Shown here piece by piece: positions 41,663 through 53,775 of a stretch of 64,000 nucleotides of DNA. Positions within the stretch are counted from its first letter, which is position 1, and every line of letters begins with the position of its first letter. The stretch lies in assembly GCA_002104985.1 (NCBI GenBank), contig MCGO01000009.1, positions 434,001 to 498,000 of the forward strand. The letters are read 5' to 3'. The notes below the pieces were generated by a model. The model saw nothing but the letters and a program-made list of their open reading frames with translations. It did no database searches and was not told the origin of the DNA. The position numbers were made by a program, and so were the translations under genes. This DNA comes from Rhizoclosmatium globosum. Taxonomy: Eukaryota > Chytridiomycota > Chytridiomycetes > Chytridiales > Chytriomycetaceae.

Positions 41663-43631
41663 ATGACTTACTCTGTTCCTCACCAACTCTCTCTTCAACA
41701 CATTCAAGAATTGCTCACAAAGGACTCTCTCTCAAATCCATACACCTACCTGCTTGTCTTTGCTGCCGTCACTCTCTTGATAGAAACTGTCCTCTTTCTC
41801 AGATCAAATGTCACCCTGACCCACAATGCATCAACCGTTAAAATTGGTCACACTTCCCTGGCTGACTTGATCAGGCGACACTGTCCCTCGCTGACAGGGC
41901 GGTTCGTACCCACCCCTTGGCTGGCGAATGGCCACTTACAAACAGTCTTTGCGGGTGCGGCAGCTCGTGTTGGAAAGCGGGAGTTCGAGTATGAGAGGTT
42001 AGTTGTTTGTTGTCTGCTACACACTCTGTTAGGGTGCATGCGATGGGAAGTTGGTGTTGCCCATGTGTGTAATCCTGTCAAGGAGAAACTACACCGCGTT
42101 TACCCGCTTTCTATCGAAACATACACCTAACGCTGCTCTGCCACATCATAATAGGGAAATTCTTCAGCTTCCCGATGGCGGTCAAGTTGGTATCGATTAT
42201 GCCAGACCCAACCCTTCCACCAATGACACAACCAACAAGACCGCCTCTCCAAAAGCAATCGTCATCCTCTTACACGGTCTCGGCGGCGGCTCCTACGATA
42301 AATACATTCTCGACTTTATCCCTTACGCACTGAAACGCGGGTACACTGTCGCCTCCCTCAATTCCCGTGGTTGTGGTGGAATCCCCGTCAAAACCCCTCA
42401 ACTCTACTCGGGCTCGTGGACACACGACTTGCACGCCATGGTCACTCACATCAAATCAACTTACCCGCACGCCCGTCTCTTTGGTGTCGGCTTTTCCCTT
42501 GGAGGAAACATTTTCACCAAATGGGTTGGCGAGCAAGGTAAAAACTGTGTGTTGGATGGATTCGTGAGTGTAGCGAATCCATATGATTTGCAGTTGAACC
42601 AGACCTGGTTGCATTCGAGTTTCTTGGGGAAGGAGTTGTATTCTCGGGTCATGAGTGATGGGTTGAAGGTGTTTTATGACAAGTTGAGTGTTATTTTTTT
42701 GCTTTGCCTGCTTTCCTTGCTTGCTTTGATGTCAATCAACTCTACTTACCCTCAATCTATATGATTATTATTATTTTTTAGACACAAGGCAGCATTGGAA
42801 CCACACGCGGAAAGCTTCATTGCACCCATCCAAACGGCACACGTCCTCGCCACAAAATACCTTGCGGAATTCGACGACGCCGTCACACGTCGCATGTTTG
42901 CCTTTCGAAATGTGTACGAATACTATCGCGTCGCTTCTAGTTCGCAATACGTCCCAGACATCCGCGTACCCTCCCTCTTCCTGAGTGACTTGAACGACCC
43001 GATCGTAGGCCCCCCTGCAATCCCAGTCCGCGATGTCCTTGCGAATCCGTACATTGTGCTTGCATGTACAAAGCGGGGTGGGCATTTGGGCTGGTGGGAA
43101 GGGATTGTGCAGCCGCGTCGGTGGTATCCGGTTCCCATACTTGAATTTGTGGATTTGATATGTATGGCAAAGAGTATGAAAGACGGTGGGCATGTGGAAG
43201 TGCGAAGAGTTGGGCGGCATTTGCATAAGATGCATTCTCATTATGTTCCAAGGCATTTGAGGGTGGAGAGTGGAGGAGAAAGGTCAGAGCGACAAGAAGG
43301 AGAGCGCCTTGAGCATCAAGAATCAAGAAAGGGGGGGTCTCCAACTAGGGGACGGAAACCAACAAAGGTTGTTAACCATAGTAGTACGACCAGTCAAACT
43401 TCTCCTGTTAGACAAGTTGCAGGCAGAGTGGTGGCTCCAAAGCCTGTGAGAGATTCTTCGACTCAAGACAAACCTACGGCGGTAGCAAGAGCGTTCAAGT
43501 TCTGGGACGCGTTTATGGGATCCAAGAGCGTGGAGGCACGGATTGTGAAAGCGTTTGTTGGCACTGTTGTTGTTGGATTGCTTCTAGTGTTGAGGCGTAA
43601 TAGAAAGGGGGTTGCCAAAAAGCTCGTTTAA
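41663..43631 (+). CDS. ABHD-type alpha/beta hydrolase (paralogue 3)
   Basis: Three exons (introns about 41998-42154 and about 42690-42788; the second splice pair is ambiguous) give about 570 residues. Same plan as the pair at 19-23 kb: an N-terminal helix (YLLVFAAVTLLIETVLFL), FVPTPWLANGHLQTVFAG, LHGLGGGS, nucleophile elbow GFSLGGN, acid region LSDLNDP, GGHLGWWEG, a basic Pro/Ser/Thr linker and a C-terminal helix with a basic tail (VGTVVVGLLLVLRRNRK). The triad is complete and the NSRGCG motif is canonical. It probably acts on membrane lipids like other ABHD1/2/3 relatives. Codon use looks more GC-rich than the other two paralogues. An older duplicate than the divergent pair is a reasonable reading. 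Confidence 0.86.
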
Positions 43632-43913
43632 GTAAATAAATAAATACAGTACAGATAGGCTATTACTCTGCTCTTAATTGCAATATTATTGTTATTAAAA
43701 TATGATGTTGGGGGCAGGAGATTCCTCTGTTATTCTGCTGTGAAACAGAAAATGACACTGGAAACAAGAATTAGGAAAGACGAGCCTCATCAACCCTCAT
43801 TTATAATTTTTTCTCTTTTCTTCCTTTCTTCTCTTAATGAAGTCGGATCATCCGGAATTGATTTTGATCCGCCTCCTCTCCCACCTCCAAGAAAAAAAAG
43901 ACAACACAACGGA

Positions 43914-45805
43914 ATGGCAACTGTTCTCATTCGTTCCCTTGCCAACGCGTTTGAGGCATCCGCACTCAGCAGTGCAGCCAAGACTCTTCTTGTAGTTGGA
44001 AGCAAGGAAGCACTTGCAACTGTGAGTGCATCCATTATACATGATACATGTAGCTGAGGTTTCTGTGATTTCTAATGCAAGTTCAACGCAGCTTCCATCG
44101 TCGCTCTCTGCAGCTGTTCCCTCGCACCAAACAGCGGCGATTGCGGCAGGATTCACAGAGTTGTCGACAGCGTTTGACGCGGCTGGAAAGGCCTCGACTC
44201 TTGCTGTGCTTTCAACAAAGGTGTGTTTGTCTCTGCTTTGACCTGCCCTCCAACTGAGCTAATGCCGTGCTTACCTTCACTCCACTCCACCCACTCCACT
44301 TAACTCCACCTAACGTAACCTTCCACCACCATCCACCTTCCACTTGAATGCGAACCACCAACAAGTCCTCGCGCCACTTTGGCCCAATCCGCGGCGACCT
44401 CCTTCACGACATTGTGTCAAAGAACGCGCAAAAGGACAAGGACGGCGATGCGGATGTCGTGGTTGTGTTGGACAAGGCCGACAGAGACTCGATCGTAACG
44501 GCCGTGAGTCACCTGAGTCACTTGACTTGCTTGAAAACAACCCTGGCAAAACTAACACAAAAAACCAATCACCTTAGGCCCTTTCTGTTGCGCGCGCTTT
44601 CCCTCTCTACACTCAAAAACAGAAACCAAACCCAAAAAAGCAAATCAACTTGCACCTCCTCCACCCTTCCTCCTCCGCCACCCCTTCCTCAATCTCCACT
44701 GCCTCCCTTCAAACCCTCATCAATGCTGTCCGTGATGCTGCTCAGCTCGTGGATACCCCTCCTGACCAGTTGAATCCTACCACCTATGCCGACATTGTCC
44801 GTCGTGTCCATGCTGAGAAGTTGAAGGATATCGGTGTCGAATTGGAAGTCATTCAGGGTACTGAATTGCAGAAAAGAGGGTACGGTGCCATCTGGGCTGT
44901 CGGAAAGGCCAGTGAAAACTTGCCTGCTCTCGTTATTCTTTCCTACAAGCCATCCAACGCGAAGAAGAATGTTGCTTGGGTTGGAAAGGGTATCACCTTT
45001 GACACTGGAGGTTTGGCCATCAAGGTGAATATTCTTATTATTATTACATGTCTATCGCGCACCACAAATCTCTCTAATCTAATAACTTTCCTTTATAAAA
45101 CAGAGCAAGGACGGTATGCCAACAATGAAAGTCGACATGGGAGGATCCGCTGCCGTCTTCCAAGGTTTCGTCGCCACAGTCCTCACAACTCCACCAAAGA
45201 ACTTTGCCCTCCACGCAATCCTCTGTCTCGCCGAAAACAGCGTCGACCAAATCTCTTTCCGTCCAGACGACGTTGTCACAGCCTACAGCGGCAAAACAAT
45301 CGAAATCAACAACACGGACGCCGAAGGCCGCCTCGTCCTCTCCGACGGCGCTTCCCACGCCTGCAAGCACCTCTCCGCCGACGTCATCATCGACATGGCA
45401 ACACTCACTGGCGCCCAAGCATACGCAACCGGTCTCAGACACGGCGGTGTCCTGAGTAACAATGAATCCTTTGAACAAACAGTCGTGTCCGCAGGTCGTG
45501 CCAGCGGTGATTTGGCGTACCCGCTCATTTTCTGTCCGGAGTTGATTGGAATTGGAACATTGATGAAGAGTGAGGTTGCGGATATGAAGAACAGTGCAAG
45601 TGACCGTAGTAACGCGCCAAGTACTGGTGCTGGAATGTTTGTGCACAGCCATTTGAGTCCTGAAGAGAAGTGGGTTGAGAATGGGGAGGGACTGTGGGCT
45701 CATATTGATATGGCTTACCCTGTGACTGTTGGTGCGCGGGGTACTGGATGGGGTGTTGGTTTGTTGACTACTCTTGCTGGGAAATTGGATGTGCAGTTTG
45801 CCTGA
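43914..45805 (+). CDS. M17 leucyl aminopeptidase family (NPEPL1-like)
   Basis: Five exons (introns about 44022-44091, 44221-44365, 44504-44577, 45025-45103) give about 507 residues. The C-terminal catalytic domain has WVGKGITFDTGGLAIKSK (metal-binding Lys and Asp), MKVDMGGSAAV and the M17 signature NNTDAEGRLVLSDG, with DMATLTGA following. All metal and bicarbonate-site motifs appear intact, so it should be an active dinuclear zinc or manganese exopeptidase that releases N-terminal residues. KSKDGMPTMK following the DTGG loop resembles the NPEPL1 subgroup more than classic leucine aminopeptidase. The N-terminal domain is shorter and less conserved. The ATG at 43914 begins exon 1; an upstream open frame with Pro-rich text is probably 5' UTR. 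Confidence 0.88.
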
Positions 45806-45937
45806 TTGATTAGCTATTTTTTTGACGAGAGAGATAAAATGATTACTGCCTAATACTTTCTTTGCAATGCACCAAGTACACTTTAGTGCATAACCGTTTG
45901 TGATTGAATGCAAGTGGGCGGGATTGGTCACATAATA

Positions 45938-46008
45938 ACTACTACTACTACTACTACTACTACTATTTGTATTTGAAATCTAACGATAGAAGAGAGAGAG
46001 AGAGAGAA
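45938..46008 (+). repeat. (ACT)n and (GA)n microsatellites between convergent genes
   Basis: About eight ACT units near 45940-45964 and about eight AG units near 45990-46007, in the short region between the M17 gene and the HMG-box gene. Confidence 0.85.
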
Positions 46009-46070
46009 ACGAAACTATGTAATAAAAGGAGGCATTGAATTGAATACAGAAACAAAAGTGTACAGTTGTT

Positions 46071-48585
46071 TTACCAAAACGGGTTCTGCTTGTCCCACGT
46101 TGTCGAAGGAGAAGGCCGCATTGGACTCAACCCACCCAAATACTCAAACACAGATTTCCCAAAAATCCCAAACCCACTGGCGCGTGGAGTCGTAGCAGTC
46201 ATCAACCCTCCTCCTCCGCCAACCATTCCACTTGATCCAGAAGCGCTAGCAGCGGCAGCGGCAGCAGCAGCAACAGCCGTAGCACCACCACCAGAAGCTG
46301 GAGTCAACGCACTTGACGGGGCATTCACAGTACTCGACGCTCTAACCAGCATTTCCTCGCCAAACAAGTCTGTCGTCATTGGACTCAGCATTTTCGCACT
46401 TGTAAGCCAGAGCCCTGCACTCTTTTTCCCAGCTGACAGAGACAAGGACGACGTGGACAGTGTGTTTAGTTTGAGACTCGTGATTCTCTTGCTTTTTGTG
46501 AATAATCCGGCACCACTGCTGCTGTTGATGTTGCTTTGTGGTTGAGTGAATGGCGCGAATGGGTAGTCAAACTGCTGAGTGCTGGGAGGTACGGAGTTTA
46601 CTGGTGTGGAGCTGTCAACGGGGCTGGTTTCTTCCGTGTCACCAAGAGTTTGAGTGTCAGGTGAAGTACCGGTGAGCATGATTGGGGGAAGGCTTGATGC
46701 AATCGGTGCAACAGTGTGCGAGGGCAACGGTGGAGATGGAGGAAAGAAAAGGGATCTGGTACTTTGTGGTTGTTGTTCTTGCTCTTGCGGGAAATGGTTG
46801 GTTGGTTGACTTGCAGATAACTGCAAGAGATCTTGAATCGTCATGAAGGAGGAATCCATCACTGCAAGTTCATACTCACTAAACGTAAGGTTTTTAGAAC
46901 TGTTTGCAGTGAAGGAACGGAGAGAAGACATGTCGGACTTGACAGACACGTTGTCAGGCATGAATAAAGGCTGGGGTGATGAGTAGTATTCACTGGATGC
47001 TCTGCTATGGACAGTCAATGAATCCAAGAAGTTGCAGACAGAGGAAGCGCGACTGCTAGCGACAGATGAGGCGGAAGACTTGATCTTAATAAGGTGATTA
47101 TCATCATCGCACTCCATGTTGTCTTCACTAGATCCAGAAACATTTGAATCTCCAGAAAAAGAGTTCAAATGTTTCGGTGCCTGAGCAATTAAGAACTTGC
47201 GATACTGTGAAGCAGAACGGGACTTGCCACCGTGTGACTTGAAATCAAGTTCAGGCTGGAACTCAAAGTCGGAACCCGAAACTGACATACTGGCACTGCG
47301 ATCTTCAACATGAGACGTAAGAGAGCTGTTGGTAGCACGGCGTTTTGGTGGTGTAGTCTCAGCCTGAGAGTCTGAACATGGACGAGAATAAGGCTTGCGG
47401 TCTCTAGATCCAAAGTCCTTGTTCGTTTGTCTCTTTGACAGCTTTCGATCTTTTGATGAACTGATATTAGAGGAGATGGAGGAGGAGGCACCACTTTCCG
47501 AAAAGAAGCTTGTTGGTGGTTCAGAGCTGGTTGGGCTAGAAACCATAAAGCCTGAATCCAATACGGCAGCACGTTCATGCGAAGATGGTAATGTAGGAGA
47601 ATCACCAATGTCTAAAGAGGCAAGACCGATTGGACCAGAAGAGGTGGCCGCACTGACAGGCGATTCTCCAACAGAAAGACTATCATTCCTAAATCCAGCA
47701 GAAAACTCGTTCTTGATGGCAAGAGCGACAACACGAGACGATTTTCTCTTTTCCTTGAGTCTTGGTGGAGTAACTTCAACGCTCTCAGCATCACTTGAGA
47801 AGGAATCCGAACGAGCTGGAGCCCTGAAAGTAGTTGTAGGCACTGGGCTGGTGGGAGCGTAGTCCTCGCTCTCATCCAATTCTTCAGGTTCCTTCTTTTT
47901 TGGCTTGTTCACAGGTCGGTACTTGTACTCGGGATACAGAGCGCGGTGTTCAGCCATCTTTGCCTTGCTCAGTTCACGAAAGTGTTGTTTGACAGTCTCG
48001 TCTTCATTCTGCCACTGAGCTCCAATCTATTAAGGGGATTTTTTTTGTGATGAGTCAATTTGGGCTTGTCATCAAATGGGAGGATTGGAAGGAGAGGGTG
48101 GGCAAACGATCGAGGTTTCTTCTGTCATCGTCTCATGCAGAATACAAACTCACCATCGCACTAAAGTCTCTGCTGCTCATGCCTTGGCCACGGTGCGATT
48201 CGACGAGGAGGGGCTGATGCTTGTTTCGGTAGAGGATGAAAGCGTTTGGTGGGCGCGGGGGTCCGTTAGCTCCGGACTTTGGTGGATTGGGAGCCCTAGG
48301 CTTTGAGCCAGACTTGCTAGCTTTCTTCTTTTTCGATGGGGTTCTTGAGGGACCGGCTAGATCAAACGACGGAGCAAGGGGAACGTTTGCGCGGGAGAAC
48401 GGGCTTGGGTCGAAGACATCGCTGTCACCCTGCATCATCTCGTTGAAGCTGTTCAAGGCGTACACACTTGCATTCATTCTGGAGCTGAATGTATGCGAGG
48501 TGTGATTGTGCGGGGTGGTCGCCATTTTCTGCAAGTTTCGTGCGGCATGTTTTGCTGCCGTTCTTGCCTTGTCCTTCATTTTCAT
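46071..48585 (-). CDS. SOX/MATA-type HMG-box transcription factor
   Basis: Two exons (intron about 48027-48153, inside the HMG box) give about 795 residues. The box reads PPRPPNAFILYRNKHQPLL, then GMSSRDFSAM, IGAQWQNEDETVKQHF and HRALYPEYKYRPVNKPKKK, matching the sequence-specific MATA_HMG/SOX class (RPxNAFxLYR start, YPxYKYxP end) rather than the abundant non-specific NHP6 class. A basic, Lys-rich stretch (TPSKKKKASKSGSKPR) precedes it. The remaining 600 or so residues are Ser/Pro-rich and probably disordered, with a poly-Ala run (GGGATAVAAAAAAAASA) near the end. Such factors bind and bend DNA and include fungal mating-type and sexual-development regulators, but one box does not prove that role. 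An alternative start lies about 20 codons downstream. Confidence 0.85.
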
Positions 48586-48786
48586 TGGCTAATATTCATG
48601 ATAAGTCATCAATCACCATTTTTATTGAAATCCGAAATAAACGGCAGAAACTCTTGAAATCAACGGCAGAAAACGGTAGCCCCTGAACTTAACGGCAGAT
48701 AATTATCTGAAAAAGACGGTAAAGTCTGTGTTTTTCAAGTCAAAAGTATACTGGTCTTCTTTATTCTTTTACGGTTATATACCAGT

Positions 48787-50056
48787 TTACTGCTGCTTCT
48801 CAGAATAGTGCACATCTCCACTAACACCTCTCAAACGGGCCGCGGCCATCTCCGCCGTCAAATCACGCTGGGACTCACCCAACATTTCAAACCCAACCAA
48901 AAACTTTTTGACAGTAGCAGAACGCAACAATGGTGGGTAGAAGTGAAGGTGCAAGTGTGAAGCTTCGATGCTGTCCTTGTCACCACGAACTGGTGCACCA
49001 TGGACACCCATCGAGTAAGGGAACGAAGTTTCAAACAAGTTGTCGTAACGAGTTGTAATGTTCTTGATGGCAGCAGCCAACGACGCAGTTTGTGCCGCTG
49101 AGAGGTCCGTCAACGACGAAACGTGAGACTTTGCAACAATCATGGTTTCAAACGGCCACACCGCCCTATTAAATTATAATTATATTGATGAATGAAGAGC
49201 AAGGTGGACAAATAGATCAAACATACCAGTACGGAACAACAACCATAAACTCGTCATCCTCCCATACAACTCGTTCCGCCGCTTTGGCACTCTCAACTCT
49301 CGCATACTCACACAACAAACATTTGCCAACGTTACGATCACGGAACGCTTTCAAAGCCTCAAGTTCATCCGAGACTTCCTGTGGCACGTAACTCGTCGCC
49401 CAACACTGCGCATGGGCATGTGGCTGCGAACAGCCCATCACAGCACCCTTATTCTCAAACAACTGGACATAGGAGACGTCGGTGTGATCGCGAGTGATTT
49501 CATGGATTGTTTCAATACAGGTTTCGAGGACACGAGTGATTGAGTCAGTGGAGAGGTGGGCAAGGGTGCGGTTGTGGGAAGGAGTAAAGACCAATACTTT
49601 ACAGGTTCCAGAGACTGGCGTTGAAATCAGGAGCTGGGATTCGATAGAGTCTTGTTGGGTGGATGTGGTGGTTGCTGCTGGGGCAAGACCATCAGCGGAT
49701 GGAATGAGAGCAGGAAAGTCGTTTGTGAATACGAAAGTTGGATCGAATTGCGGGTTTGGAGAAGTGTGGCCAGCGCGAGTGTTTCCAGGGCTGACAAAGA
49801 AAGTGATGAGTCTCTTATCTTTCTGGGGATTCAACGAGCTGCTGCCCTTACCACAAGGCACATTTAGCATCGTATTCGGGAAGCTGCTGGTCGGTCTGCT
49901 TCTCATTCTGTCCAACCTGTAGCCAACCAACGTGGCCTTAGAATACACAGCACGGGTCGTTAAGCTTACCCATGGTCTGCGTGCGCGATGGGGACTGCAG
50001 AGGACCCACTTGTTGATGAGCGGATTGAATCGGCGGTGGATTGTGTCGTCGTCCAT
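48787..50056 (-). CDS. GALT: Galactose-1-phosphate uridylyltransferase (Leloir pathway)
   Basis: Four exons (introns about 49917-49969, 49791-49851, 49166-49226) give about 364 residues, the usual family length. Motifs in order: [37 protein letters not shown], the active-site region [12 protein letters not shown] (His-x-His-x-Gln; here HAH replaces the common HPH) and the C-terminal domain with VVVPYWAVWPFET and [13 protein letters not shown]. It transfers UMP between UDP-glucose and galactose-1-phosphate in the cytosol. The H-P-H to H-A-H change leaves both histidines in place, so activity is likely kept. No other galactose-pathway gene is adjacent. Confidence 0.92.
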
Positions 50057-50258
50057 CGTGACTGGTTGGTTTGAAAACGTGTTTTTGGCGATACAAATCG
50101 AGTGAGTGATCCAACCAAAATCAACTTTAATACAAATGGAGATATAAGATAGTGAGTAATCCTTTAATCCATGCTATTTAAAAACAAAGGAAGGAAAGAA
50201 ATGCGTAATCACAATGCAAACAACGGACACCAACGAAACAAACTTGACGACCAGGCCA

Positions 50259-51375
50259 TCACGTCACATTGCTGCCTTCGTGCCCTCCGTCAAACACAAC
50301 GTCGAGAACTTCTTTACATGCATACACCTTCCCAGCGTCATGACCACAATTATCCACAGTAATCGTTTGAGTTGCGTGTTGAGGGGCATGCAAGACATTC
50401 CTCAAATACTGAAGGTAGACCAAAGACCGTGAATATCGATGGGAACTACACTGAAGTAAGCAGGGTGGAGTGGTATCAAGATTACCGTCAATTCCTGCGA
50501 CAAAGACCATCAGTTTTGTGAGCAAGCTTTGGTGGAATAATTCTCACCTTTCGTATCGTCCACGACAAGAATATAAGTAGTAGTGTAAGAAAACAGTCTT
50601 TCCCTCAATTCGGCGGCAGAATCGGTGGAAATCGAAACTGGAATGGATGTACAGCCATACTTCCAGCGGTTGTAGTCTGGGACATGTGGAGCAGCATGGG
50701 GGATCAAAAAATCGTGTTCAGATAATTCAGTAGAAGGCTTGATTGGCATGGGAATATTCGGATGGATTCGACGAGGGTCGAGGTATAGCCAGGACGATGC
50801 AGTACCGAGGACGAGTTGGATGGAGAGGGAATCGTCGAGTGATTTGAGGTAATGTGAAACGGCGGCATATCTGGAAGATATAGAAATAAGATGAGTGATT
50901 AGAGGAATTAACAAAAGTGAGTGTAAACAAGGTGAGTGTATGTCATGACGTACCTATTGAAGAATTGAGCGCCTGCCGAGAACCCCAAAAGAACAAGCTC
51001 CAAGATTGACGGGTGTTGTAACAGATAGCTTTTGATGAGCGCATCACAGGCGCCAAATGCAGTAATGTTTGGGTTGTTTACCGCCACTCCGCCGTCACAG
51101 AAACCGGCTCCACCACGCCACCGAAGAACGTTTGCACCGTCAATTTCAGAGTCTGGCGCGGCAAAGAGCGGCGCAATGACAAGTGCATCGCGTGGGGCGC
51201 CCTTTCCAAGGGCGGTGTCGTCATGCACCTTACGTTTTGCACCGTGCATTACAACCACAAGTCGATGTACGGGTACTTTGTTGTCTTGTTCACGTGGTAC
51301 TGAAAATACTGGAAGAATGAAGCCGCTGTCATCCAACATCATTTCATGCCGCTCTAATCCTACGCTGTCAACCAT
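50259..51375 (-). CDS. Alpha/beta-hydrolase fold protein, uncharacterised fungal type
   Basis: Three exons (introns about 50871-50953 and 50495-50547) give about 326 residues. The fold is shown by RLVVVMHGAKRK (strand and oxyanion loop), LVLLGFSAGAQFFNRY (Gly-x-Ser-x-Gly nucleophile elbow), TYILVVDDTKG (likely acid region) and VDNCGHDAG near the end (catalytic His). There is no signal peptide, so it is probably cytosolic. Esterase or lipase-like hydrolysis is likely; the substrate is unknown. WLYLDPRR and YNRWKYG are further distinctive motifs. The ATG at 51375 gives MVDSVGLERHE; a non-ATG extension upstream is ignored. Confidence 0.75.
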
Positions 51376-51589
51376 TTTGATTGAAAACAAAACCAAAAAA
51401 TTGTTACTAATCGGACCAAAAATAAACTATTGAGTGTTATATTTCAGGATAATTGCAGGATAATTGTTGAAATTAGATGCAAAGATAATGGGAGAGCAAG
51501 TTTACTTCAAAATACGCAAACTATAAGTTGTCAAAAAAGGATACGCAGCAAATACTATTGACCTGGACTGAATTACACAGTCTTCACTT

Positions 51590-53593
51590 CTACTTTCTCC
51601 CCCTTGCCTTTTTCTTACCACCTTCTTCCTCCTCATCATCATCGTCATCGGCGCCACGCTTCTTGGAAGCCTTTCCACCAGCAACAGCATCAAGCCCACC
51701 AACAGCATCGACAAATCTCTGTTCATCCCAGATCTCAATACCTTGTTCGTTGGCTTTATCCAATTTGGCACCAGCATCAGCACCCGCAACAACAAGAGTG
51801 CAAGCCTTTGTCAAGGAAGACAAAACTGTAGCACCGGCTTTAGTAGCACGCTTAGCAGCATCTGCACGCTTGAGAAGGTTCAAGGTTCCAGTGAAAACAA
51901 CGTTCTTGCCCTTCAAAGAGTCACCACTGGATCCAGATCCAGACGCTTCATTTCCAGGTTCCTCAGTATCCATATCGTCGTCACCAGCCTCTTCATCCTC
52001 CTCCTCTTCTTTTTCAGCTGCTTTTTTACCCTTCTTTGGTGTAGCAGCTTTCTTTGCTGCAGGAGCGGAGGCAACAGCATCAAGCCCACCAACCGCGTCC
52101 ACAAATCTCTGTTCATCCCAGATCTCAATACCTTGTTCGTTGGCCTTGTCCAACTTGGCACCAGCATCCGCACCCGCAACAACAAGAGTGCAGGCCTTTG
52201 TCAAGGAGGACAAAACTGTAGCACCAGCTTTAGTAGCACGCTTAGCAGCGTCTGCACGCTTGAGCAGATTCAATGTTCCAGTGAAGACAACATGTCTCCC
52301 CTTCAAAGAATCAGTTCCAGTTCCAGATGCACCGCCTGCAGTAGCTTCTTCAGTGTCCATGTCGTCGTCACCAGCCTCTTCCTCCTCCTCCTCCTCTTCT
52401 TCTACTGGTTTCTTGGTCTTCTTTGGTGTAGCAGCTTTCTTGGTCGCAGGTGCAGAAGCAACAGCATCAAGTCCACCAACCGCGTCCACAAATCTCTGTT
52501 CATCCCAGATCTCAATACCTTGTTCGTTGGCCTTGTCCAACTTGGCACCAGCGTCGGTACCCGCAACAACAAGAGTGCAAGCCTTTGTCAAGGAGGACAA
52601 TACAGTAGCACCGGCTTTAGTAGCGCGCTTGGCAGCATCTGCACGCTTGAGAAGGTTGAGGGTACCTAAATAAGTGTAATAATTAATTTGTATGTTCTGA
52701 TCATCTGAGTAATCCGATACGACACTGACCAGTGAAGACAATCTTTTGCCCCTTCAATGAGTCTGCTCCACCATCCTTCTCAGCAGTTTCCTCCTCAGCA
52801 TCATCTTTCCCTCCATCAATGTCATCCTCGTCCTCGTCCTCATCTTCATCGTCATCCTCTTCATTATCAGCACTCTTGTCATACTTGATTGCCTCCAAGA
52901 AATTAGCCTCGTTCCAAATCTCACAGCCGTTTTCTTGTGCCTTGTCAAGTTTTTGACCAGTTGCATGACCAATAATGACAATATCAACTTTGGCAGTGAC
53001 AGAGGAGTGAACAGTGGCGCCCACACGCTCGGCAAGACGGGCAGCCTTGGAGCGGGTGAAGGAGAGCAGGGCACCAGTAAAGCAAATGTGCTTTCCAGAG
53101 ACAGTATCGCTGTTAATACAATCGGTTATTGGGAGACACAAAAAGGTGGGGTACTCAATTCAATTTACCTCCGCACATCGAGTTTTGGGGCCGGAGTGTT
53201 TTCGAGGCGTTCCCGCTTAGTCAGCGGAGACGAAAAGACACCACGAGAGGGTGTTGAAAAGGCGGCAGTCTTTTTGGCTGGTGTCTTGATCGGCGTGACT
53301 GGGGCAACGTCGGAGGCCTTTGACTCAACAGCAACGGAAGTTGAATCGGACTTGTCTCCTGAGAGAAGCGCAGTGAAGGTGGCTTCGTCAATTACCTCAA
53401 GTCCGAGATCGGACGCCTTGTCGAGCTTGGCCCCAGCATCGGATCCGGCAACCACCAAAGTGGCTTTCTTGGAGAGCGACGAGAGCACAGATCCTGCTCC
53501 TGCTAGGATCGCCTTCTTGGACGCTTCGCTGCGGGTCATTGTGGTAAGTGTACCCGTGAACACAATGTGTTGGTCGGCAAGTGATGTGGGCAT
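51590..53593 (-). CDS. Five-BRCT-domain protein with near-identical terminal repeats
   Basis: Three exons (introns about 53110-53168 and 52666-52729) give about 626 residues. Five BRCT domains of the DNA ligase/RFC1 type each have a strand like HIVFTGTL, then TLVVAG.DAGAKLDKA and a closing acidic/aromatic helix. Domains 1 and 2 are diverged. Domains 3, 4 and 5 are nearly identical at the protein level, with one T/A difference across about 70 residues, and are separated by acidic linkers (EEEEEEEEEAGDDDMDTEE-type) and Lys-rich TPKK blocks. The C-terminus is basic (GGKKKARGRK), suggesting nuclear import. BRCT arrays bind phosphoproteins or DNA ends in repair. No catalytic domain is present, so it is probably a scaffold. 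It is divergent from the CC2D2A-like gene. Confidence 0.85.
51690..52665 (-). repeat. Three tandem BRCT-coding repeats, about 387-390 bp period
   Basis: Equivalent points (GCACGCT) recur at about 52641, 52254 and 51864, giving periods of 387 and 390 bp. The domain-coding parts are almost identical in DNA, while the linkers differ. The first of the three begins at an exon edge. Confidence 0.85.
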
Positions 53594-53775
53594 TTTTGTG
53601 TGGTTTGTGGCTGACGTGATGATCTGCGTGAGAAAGAAAGGCCAGACTCTTGTTCTGCTTTCATGTCTGAAAAATCATTTCTCTTAATTTCGGTGTAGAT
53701 TTTGTGTAATTCAGTTACAGTTCAGTTGTATGGTGGTGTTTGTCAGGTTTTTTGACACACACTCATTCGCCACAG

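Noticed and set aside
51528..52673. 381-codon plus-strand frame opposite the BRCT array
   Set aside because: Mirror of the repetitive BRCT exon. Ser/Ala-rich text results from the acidic linkers read in reverse.
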